A stretch of 64,000 nt of DNA from Fodinibius halophilus (GTDB lineage Bacteria; Bacteroidota; Rhodothermia; Balneolales; Balneolaceae): assembly GCF_011059105.1 (NCBI RefSeq), contig NZ_JAALLS010000008.1, forward strand, positions 1 through 64,000, given 5' to 3'. The notes beneath the pieces were generated by a model. The model was not told the origin of the DNA and searched no databases. It saw nothing but the letters and a program-made list of their open reading frames with translations. The position numbers were made by a program, and so were the translations under genes. Shown here piece by piece: positions 55,078-64,000 of the stretch. Every line of letters starts with the position of its first letter. Position 1 is the first letter of the stretch.

Positions 55078-55118
55078 GCGATGCCATCACTCCAAGTGAT
55101 GGCATCGCTTTTGCTTTT
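55078..55118. terminator. Hairpin facing surE and the thioesterase
   Basis: GCGATGCCATCACT (55078-55091), loop CCA, AGTGATGGCATCGC (55095-55108), then TTTTGCTTTT. It is a near match to the hairpin at 54294 with one compensatory base-pair swap and a reverse-complementary loop. Confidence 0.7.
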
Positions 55119-55208
55119 AAAGCCGTTGGCTAATCGGTAAGCTTCCTTGAAGGACACTTGGGGAACAGCGAGATACTTCTATCCAACCCCCTTTCCCACC
55201 CCGAGAAA

Positions 55209-55976
55209 CTACAGCTCGATATCCTCAAGGTTTTTGAGTAACGAGTAAGCCGTCATATCATACTGGATGGGTGTTAGTGAGGCATACCCTTTTTCCAGCA
55301 CGTTAACATCCAGATCTTCCCCTTCATCAAGCAGCTGCAGGCGCCCGGTTAACCAGTAATAATCTCGGTCGTTGGGATCAACCCGGCCCTCGAACTCCTC
55401 TACATAGCGACTGTTGGCTTGTCGCGCCCATTTAATTCCTTTTAAAGGACCGGTCGGTACATTCAGATTCATTGTTACTCCCCGGGGAAGTCCTTCACTT
55501 AATACATAACCTATAACCTTACGCGCCGCATCTTTTGCTCCTGAAAGGTCTGCTTCTTCATCAAAATCGGTACAACTGACGGCAATAGAAGGATATCCAA
55601 GAATGGTACCTTCGGTAGCGGCACTCACCGTACCCGAATACAAAATATTTACCCCTGCATTACTCCCGTGATTAATGCCGCTGACAACCAGGTCGGGCTT
55701 TCGTTTCATCAGCTGATCGTGCCCCAGCTTTACAGAATCGGCTGGTGTTCCGGTAACTGCCTGCCCGGTAAAACGTCCGTCAAGCTGAAATGATCGAGAA
55801 CGCAATGGCGTATTTACGGTCACTGCATGCCCAACCGCACTCTGTTGGCGATCCGGGGCAATGATTTCCACATCCCCAAACTCATCGGCTACCTCGGCCA
55901 GGGCTTTAATACCCGGTGAGAAAATCCCATCATCATTACAAACTAAAATTACCGGCTTGTCGTCACTGTTACTCAT
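55209..55976 (-). CDS. surE: 5'/3'-nucleotidase SurE
   Basis: 255 aa metal-dependent phosphatase acting on nucleoside monophosphates. The N-terminal ILVCNDDGIFSPGI carries the Asn-Asp-Asp metal ligands, and SGINHGSNAG near residue 95 is the second conserved loop. Length and motifs are normal. It is at the end of the minus-strand cluster, 148 bases after panB. Confidence 0.94.
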   Translation of the reverse strand: MSNSDDKPVILVCNDDGIFSPGIKALAEVADEFGDVEIIAPDRQQSAVGHAVTVNTPLRSRSFQLDGRFTGQAVTGTPADSVKLGHDQLMKRKPDLVVSGINHGSNAGVNILYSGTVSAATEGTILGYPSIAVSCTDFDEEADLSGAKDAARKVIGYVLSEGLPRGVTMNLNVPTGPLKGIKWARQANSRYVEEFEGRVDPNDRDYYWLTGRLQLLDEGEDLDVNVLEKGYASLTPIQYDMTAYSLLKNLEDIEL

Positions 55977-56124
55977 ATGATTTATATTTAATCAATTACT
56001 AAAAATTGAATCTACTTAATTCTGTGAAGGGGATAAGGAAATAAGTATATGAGGACATTCTCTCAATATACGAGCAGATCATTTTTCCCTTATTTCCCTA
56101 TACCTCTTTTTCCTCTTTACCTAA

Positions 56125-56952
56125 TCAATCGTATTGCTCATTCTCATTCGGAAAATCGCCCGACTTTATATCGGTAATAAACTGTTGAACGGCCTTTGTC
56201 ATGGTACTGTGCATATCTGCATAACGGCGCAGAAATCGAGGGTTAAACTCCTTATTAAGGCCAAGCATATCGTGCGTTACGAGCACTTGTCCGTCACACT
56301 CTTCCCCAGCCCCAATACCGATAGTCGGGATAGAAATTGACTCTGTAACCCGTGCCGCCAATTCTGCAGGAATTTTTTCAAGTACCAGCGAAAAGCAGCC
56401 TGCTTCCTCCAATGCCTTGGCATCTTCAACCAGCTGTTCTGCCTCGGCATCTTCTTTTGCCCTTACCTTGTATGTACCAAACTGGTAAATACTCTGCGGG
56501 GTAAGTCCCAGGTGTCCCATCACGGGAATTCCGGCATTCACGATCTTTTCAACAGTATCGACAACAAATCGTCCGCCCTCCAGCTTCACCCCATGCACAC
56601 CGGCCTCTTTCATCATGCGTCCGGCATTGGTTAATGCTTCGTTAGCAGTAACCTGGTAACTCATAAAAGGCAGGTCTGCAATAACCAAGGCTTTATCTAC
56701 CCCTCTAACCACACAAGAGGCGTGATAGATCATCTGCTCCATCGTCATCGGTACCGTTGTTTCGTGACCGGCCATCACGTTACTGGCCGAATCTCCTACT
56801 AAGATCACCTCGATACCCGCCTGATCGATAATACGGGCCATGGTAAAGTCATAGGCTGTGAGCATGCTAATTTTTTCGCCCTGCTCTTTCATCTCTACGA
56901 CCGTCTGGGTCGTAACTTTTTTGGGCCTGCTTGAAGATTGTTCAGTACTCAT
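56125..56952 (-). CDS. panB: Ketopantoate hydroxymethyltransferase
   Basis: 275 aa, first pantothenate step: transfers hydroxymethyl to 2-oxoisovalerate. Conserved [17 protein letters not shown] (residues 30-46), [11 protein letters not shown], and [11 protein letters not shown] are visible. It overlaps fabZ by one base. With coaBC at 41201 it shows that CoA is made de novo. Confidence 0.95.
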   Translation of the reverse strand: MSTEQSSSRPKKVTTQTVVEMKEQGEKISMLTAYDFTMARIIDQAGIEVILVGDSASNVMAGHETTVPMTMEQMIYHASCVVRGVDKALVIADLPFMSYQVTANEALTNAGRMMKEAGVHGVKLEGGRFVVDTVEKIVNAGIPVMGHLGLTPQSIYQFGTYKVRAKEDAEAEQLVEDAKALEEAGCFSLVLEKIPAELAARVTESISIPTIGIGAGEECDGQVLVTHDMLGLNKEFNPRFLRRYADMHSTMTKAVQQFITDIKSGDFPNENEQYD

Positions 56953-57398
56953 TATTCCTCTTCTTTAGGTACGATAGCTGCCGAAGCTTCAAGTTCACAA
57001 ACAACTTCATCACCTACGGTGGCTGTTCCTTCCATATTGATGAAATTGCGACGCTGATTTACCAATGTGACTTCCATAATAAGTTGGTCACCCGGCACAA
57101 CGGACTTACGAAACTTTGCTTTGTTAATACCGGTAAATACCATTAATGATTCTTCAGGATCATCAATATGAGAGTGCATCATCATAAGGCATCCACTCTG
57201 GGCCATCGCCTCTACCTGCAACACGCCCGGCATCATAGGGCGGTCTGGAAAGTGGCCGTTGAAAAACTCTTCATTTACAGTCAAGTTTTTTAATGACAAG
57301 ATACGTCCCTCTTCAACTTCCAATACACGATCCACCAATAAAAAGGGATAACGGTGAGGGATTAACTTTTTAATATCAGCAATGTTCAACTCATCCAT
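56952..57398 (-). CDS. fabZ: 3-hydroxyacyl-ACP dehydratase
   Basis: 148 aa hotdog enzyme of fatty-acid elongation. The catalytic His is in [15 protein letters not shown] and the Glu in QVEAMAQSG. It begins [18 protein letters not shown] like other FabZ. It shares one base with panB and lies 46 bases after menG. Confidence 0.95.
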   Translation of the reverse strand: MDELNIADIKKLIPHRYPFLLVDRVLEVEEGRILSLKNLTVNEEFFNGHFPDRPMMPGVLQVEAMAQSGCLMMMHSHIDDPEESLMVFTGINKAKFRKSVVPGDQLIMEVTLVNQRRNFINMEGTATVGDEVVCELEASAAIVPKEEE

Positions 57399-57444
57399 AA
57401 AAAAATTGGTTTCCTTTTAGAATAATATTTTAGGTATAGGCGAT

Positions 57445-58134
57445 CTATTTCACGGTACCCACATAAACGTAAGCGATACCGCCGGTAAGTTTTTCAAACA
57501 TTTGTGATGTAAAACAATCGGCCTCTTTCATCAGTGTAATAAAACGATTTCCAGCCGGAAATTCTGCACTTGTTCGGGGTAAGTAGGCATAGGCTTCTCT
57601 GTTACCGCTTATCCAGCCACCCAAGGTGGGCATAATATACTGGCTATATAGCTCATAGGGGTATTTAAGCAATCCTTTGGGTTGCCCGAATTCCAATACT
57701 ACTACTTTTCCACCGGGCCGTACTACCCGCCCCATCTCCTTAAGGGCCTGTACAGGATCGTCGACGTTTCGGATACCAAAAGCGATACTGCTAATATCAA
57801 ATTTGTCATCCTCATACGGCAGATCCATGGCATCAGCTACCTCAAAATCGACCTCGAGGTTATGATCTTCAGCCTTAGCGGGGGCATGTTCGATCATCTC
57901 CTTACAAAAATCGGTACCCAGCACATAACCATTGTCACCTACTTTTTCTTTAAACTCCAGCGCCAAATCCCCGGTTCCGGTTGCACAGTCAAGAACTTTG
58001 TCGCCTTCATTGGCTCCGCTAAGCTGTACTGTTCTGTCTCGCCATGCATGATGGACACCGAATGACAAAATGGAGTTGACCCGATCATAGTCATCGGCGA
58101 TATCGGCAAACATGTTGCGAACTTTTTCGCTCAT
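57445..58134 (-). CDS. menG: Demethylmenaquinone methyltransferase
   Basis: SAM-dependent methylation in menaquinone (or ubiquinone) synthesis. 229 aa with the UbiE signature YDRVNSILSFGVHHAWRD, the SAM motif VLDCATGTGDLALEF, and the second motif GIRNVDDPVQALKEMGRV. Given the Bacteroidota-like setting menaquinone is the expected product. 51 bases separate it from the phosphatase gene upstream. Confidence 0.93.
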   Translation of the reverse strand: MSEKVRNMFADIADDYDRVNSILSFGVHHAWRDRTVQLSGANEGDKVLDCATGTGDLALEFKEKVGDNGYVLGTDFCKEMIEHAPAKAEDHNLEVDFEVADAMDLPYEDDKFDISSIAFGIRNVDDPVQALKEMGRVVRPGGKVVVLEFGQPKGLLKYPYELYSQYIMPTLGGWISGNREAYAYLPRTSAEFPAGNRFITLMKEADCFTSQMFEKLTGGIAYVYVGTVK

Positions 58135-58185
58135 ATATTTCAGTAATTTCCTGTCGGTTCTATTTTTAAATAAATATCAATCATC

Positions 58186-58827
58186 TCAAACTTTGCTCGC
58201 ACTACCATTGCTAAGATGCGCAGTACGATTCAAATAAATCGGTTTAAATGCATCGCCGTTCCATTGCAGGTGGTATAAAGCGCCATTCGTATGTGGCACT
58301 TTGTGCATCCCGGAAAGCCCGTAACCCAGCCAGTGAGACACGAGAATTCTAATCAGACGTCCGTGCAACACAAACAATAAGTTTTTACCTCGTTTTTCAC
58401 TTAGAATATCTTCAACCCGTCCAGAAGCCCGCTCTAGCACGACTTCCGGGGTTTCTGCCTGCCCGAATGTAAACGTTGTATTCCCTGATCTCCAATTATT
58501 GTGTAGCTCTTCTAGTTTCGACTCTATTTCAGAGATCGGGCGCCCTTCGAGCGGACCAAAATCCATCTCATCAAGATCAGCATGAGGTTCCGGTTCCAAC
58601 CCGTGCATTTCGCCCACTACCGATGCGGTCTCAAAAGATCGTTTTAAGCTACTGCTAAAGAGGTGATGCAGTTCATTGTTCTTAAAGTGGGAAGCAATTG
58701 CACGAGCCTGTCGGTAGCCGGTATCATTAAGAGAAGCATCGATACCCCGCCCCTGGATCTGATTCAAGCGGTTATACTCAGTTTGACCGTGTCTTGCAAG
58801 GTATAGGTTTGTCAAAGCCAATGGCAT
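58186..58827 (-). CDS. Histidine phosphatase family protein
   Basis: 213 aa phosphoglycerate-mutase-like phosphatase. The catalytic LARHGQTEYN lies at residues 9-18, with RSFETASVV and FVLHGRLIRIL (second His) later. Exact substrate is not visible; CobC-type alpha-ribazole phosphatase is possible but unsupported. Its start overlaps the preceding membrane protein stop by one base. Confidence 0.88.
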   Translation of the reverse strand: MPLALTNLYLARHGQTEYNRLNQIQGRGIDASLNDTGYRQARAIASHFKNNELHHLFSSSLKRSFETASVVGEMHGLEPEPHADLDEMDFGPLEGRPISEIESKLEELHNNWRSGNTTFTFGQAETPEVVLERASGRVEDILSEKRGKNLLFVLHGRLIRILVSHWLGYGLSGMHKVPHTNGALYHLQWNGDAFKPIYLNRTAHLSNGSASKV

Positions 58828-59459
58828 TATTTTTTTCCTTTTCGGCTGCTGGCCAGCTCCACAAATTTTTGTTCCATACCACGCACCTTTTCAGGAGCGA
58901 TATTATAGTGCATGGCATATTTCGTCAAAATCATTTTAAATACCCGATCATTTAATGACAAACTTTTTGAACTCCCCTGGTCGATCTTATCCCACAACAT
59001 TTTCAGGAGTCCCAATTTCATCAGAAAAAAGAACACAAGTCCCATTCCAGCTGCTAAATACTGTCCATCCATACCCAAAAAGCTAATTATCACTAAAGAA
59101 GTAACCAGCAGGTATCCATCAGTATTCATAAATTTTAGCAGTTTTCCCAGGTAGATTGTCACAAATCCACTTTTTGAGCGGTACCAGAAAAAATGAAAAG
59201 CAATCGCTGTTATTGCAGCTAATATCGGATGTATGACCAGTAGTGATCCCAACAAAATAGTTAAGGCCAAACTATCGGCACTGCGTACCCAGGCAATAGC
59301 TTCTTCTACTAATGTATCAAGTGGACGCTCATCAAGTAATCCGGGCACAAATTCTTCAATATGTTCCGAAGTAGTATGGAACCAATCGCCGGTACGCGTT
59401 ACAATTCCTAATTGAGTCTCAATAAAAACATCGTTAGATCTCGGGCTGTGTTTTTTCAT
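58827..59459 (-). CDS. Membrane protein of unknown function
   Basis: 210 aa from the ATG at 59459 (a TTG 9 bases earlier is also possible). Two hydrophobic hairpins, LALTILLGSLLVIHPILAAITA at about 65-86 and VTSLVIISFLGM with YLAAGMGLVFFFLMKLGLL, and a basic cytoplasmic C-terminus (ASSRKGKK). I do not recognise a family. It is cotranscribed with the histidine phosphatase. Confidence 0.6.
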   Translation of the reverse strand: MKKHSPRSNDVFIETQLGIVTRTGDWFHTTSEHIEEFVPGLLDERPLDTLVEEAIAWVRSADSLALTILLGSLLVIHPILAAITAIAFHFFWYRSKSGFVTIYLGKLLKFMNTDGYLLVTSLVIISFLGMDGQYLAAGMGLVFFFLMKLGLLKMLWDKIDQGSSKSLSLNDRVFKMILTKYAMHYNIAPEKVRGMEQKFVELASSRKGKK

Positions 59460-59513
59460 AGACCCCAAAATATCCTTCTTTTAGCAGAAAATGAATTTTT
59501 CTAACATAGAAAA

Positions 59514-60227
59514 TTATGCCTGGGCTACGGTAAGAATAATCACACTTTTTGCCCCCGCCCTTTGCACAGTTCTACAAAGTTCAAAAGTAGTAGCACCTGT
59601 TGTAAAAACATCATCTATAATAACTAGTACCTTATCTTTGATAACGGAAGTATTGTTCACCTCAAATGCGCCTTCCATATTACGCAGCCGTTGATCCAGT
59701 GAAAAGCCCGTTTGAGTGTGAGTATATTTATGTCGAATAACATCATCAATATTACAAATTGGTATCTCCTTATACCCTTCTTGAAATCCCTTTGCAATCT
59801 TAAAAGCCTGATTAAATCCACGGTAGCGATATTTCAGATAGTGCAGGGGAACAGGTAAAAGAAGCGCACTATCCTTTTTTAAAAAAGCATTAAGGGATGG
59901 ATGTAATGCAACTCGTTCGCCCAACTTGCGGCCCAGATCGTGACCAATAGTTGTAAGACGATGATATTTAAGCTGATGCAAAAGATCTTGCAACACCCCA
60001 CCTTTATCAAACTGCCACAGTGCCAACTGAAACTCTACCCCTTCCGGTAATAGGGTATCACTCGATGCGCGTTCATTCTCAGGATTTGCATCCTCAAACC
60101 GCTCATCTAAACAGAACGAGCACAATTGATGCTCTTGTCGAGTGTTCTCATGTCCACAACAAACACAGACATTGGGAAATTCAACTTGTGACAAACCTTC
60201 CGATATATAACGAAATATTGGAATCAT
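59514..60227 (-). CDS. comF: ComF family phosphoribosyltransferase-like protein
   Basis: 237 aa with the N-terminal Cys zinc cluster CVCCGHENTRQEHQLCSFC and the C-terminal PRTase-like motif VLVIDDVFTTGATTFELC. ComF proteins take part in DNA uptake or related handling of phosphoribosyl compounds. It is 55 bases from the membrane protein gene. Transcribed away from the RodZ-like gene. Confidence 0.88.
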   Translation of the reverse strand: MIPIFRYISEGLSQVEFPNVCVCCGHENTRQEHQLCSFCLDERFEDANPENERASSDTLLPEGVEFQLALWQFDKGGVLQDLLHQLKYHRLTTIGHDLGRKLGERVALHPSLNAFLKKDSALLLPVPLHYLKYRYRGFNQAFKIAKGFQEGYKEIPICNIDDVIRHKYTHTQTGFSLDQRLRNMEGAFEVNNTSVIKDKVLVIIDDVFTTGATTFELCRTVQRAGAKSVIILTVAQA

Positions 60228-60377
60228 ACGCTCTCTTTTTTTGGTCTTCTATAAGTATGATCCCCAGGGATGGCTACCCTTACAAAAGGATCTTTCCAAA
60301 AAATTTTTGCCAACCACTATATTTGTTTAGATTTACGACACTTCAATGGTTCTTTTATCTAAACCTGATCACCTTCT

Positions 60378-63501
<3,124 letters not shown>

Positions 63502-63622
63502 CTCAAATAGTTTGGTAATATGAATTCGGGTTGGTATAATTTTGTATTCGAAGTATCTTAGCATCATTAATCAACGTTTTGCGGGATCTTTTATCTCCCA
63601 ATAAACGGACCTAATTGATATT

Positions 63623-64000
63623 ATGAACATTCTTGAAAAGCTGGGACTGGCCCCCAAAAAGCGACGGGGCGCCCCTGTAATTGGCGAAAAGAAGAAAGAG
63701 CAGGAAAAAGCCTCTTCACTAAGCCACAATAACTATATACAGGCCTTGGTATTACTAGGGTTTCTTGTTGTCCTCATTTTTTCGGTCCCCCATGCCTCTT
63801 TTAAAGAACCCATAAATTACAATGTCGGGGAACCGTGGCGTGCCGAAGATCTTACTGCCCCCTTTACTTTTCCTATCCAGAAAAGCAGTGAACAGATCGA
63901 AAAAGAGCGACAAACAATTCGTGAGACCACTCCCCCTATTTTCCACACGGATGATAATGCAAAAGTAGAAATTCAGGCCACACTGGATTCTTTGTTTCAG
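63623..64000 (+). CDS. HDIG-domain 7TM protein, N-terminal part (runs off the window)
   Basis: 126 codons from the ATG at 63623 to the window edge with no stop. A basic start (MNILEKLGLAPKKRRGAP), one transmembrane helix (ALVLLGFLVVLIFSV near residue 45), then the extracytoplasmic YNVGEPWRAEDLTAPFTFPI signature of 7TMR-HDED proteins (PgpH/YqfF family, cyclic-di-AMP phosphodiesterases). The HD domain lies outside the window. It is incomplete because of the window edge, not because of mutation. Confidence 0.85.
   Translation, partial: MNILEKLGLAPKKRRGAPVIGEKKKEQEKASSLSHNNYIQALVLLGFLVVLIFSVPHASFKEPINYNVGEPWRAEDLTAPFTFPIQKSSEQIEKERQTIRETTPPIFHTDDNAKVEIQATLDSLFQ

Overview
The window looks like chromosomal backbone from a member of the Balneolota/Bacteroidota side of the tree (a Balneolaceae-type, moderate-GC bacterium is my best guess). 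The reasons are an arginine operon with an acyl-ornithine carbamoyltransferase and a stand-alone GNAT at its head, a YicC-Gmk-RpoZ-CoaBC cluster with a divergent omega subunit, a DUF4296 lipoprotein, a three-subunit succinate dehydrogenase in the order C-A-B, menaquinone methylation, and intergenic repeats ending in GATGAC/AATGAC as seen in that group. No rRNA, tRNA, insertion sequence, prophage or CRISPR array was found. The phylum call is inference from gene families and layout.

Layout. 1-7220 (minus): one aspartate-family operon, dapB-dapA-dapD-thrA-thrB-thrC, feeding lysine/diaminopimelate and threonine. 7349-11387 (plus): a DUF819 membrane protein, a catalytically degenerate beta-lactamase-like protein, two small membrane proteins and an RsmI-type methylase. 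11445-17512 (minus): an ankyrin protein, then a three-gene unit of a large coiled-coil P-loop ATPase, an MscS channel and an M49-like lipoprotein peptidase. 17660-20772 (plus): amidase, uridine kinase, SDR and DUF4296 lipoprotein, converging on recQ (minus). 22702-32263 (plus): a regulatory region with a 37-nt perfect dyad and a candidate arginine leader peptide, then GNAT-argG-argC-argD-argF'-argB-argE and argH-proC. 32462-36021 (minus): sdhC-sdhA-sdhB. 36263-42397 (plus): YigZ, cobalamin adenosyltransferase, a GlmM-like phosphomutase with a decayed 3' fragment of a second copy behind it, then yicC-gmk-rpoZ-coaBC. 42424-45784 (minus): PAS histidine kinase and a GNAT-like protein. 45928-54731 (plus): a deacetylase-like protein, a lipase, a cobalamin riboswitch with metE, nrdB-nrdA and a hotdog thioesterase. 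55209-60227 (minus): surE, panB-fabZ, menG, phosphatase, membrane protein, comF. 60378-64000 (plus): RodZ-like protein, ligA and the start of an HDIG 7TM protein cut by the window edge.

How the parts fit: the dap/thr and arg operons carry nearly complete pathways. The B12 riboswitch on B12-independent metE, together with a PduO adenosyltransferase, implies that the cell uses cobalamin. The ribonucleotide reductase small subunit keeps all six metal ligands but has Phe at the radical-tyrosine position. The most unusual points are this RNR, the arginine leader region, the ambiguous specificity residue of the carbamoyltransferase, the ATPase-MscS-peptidase operon, the phosphomutase remnant, and the matched hairpins around the thioesterase gene.
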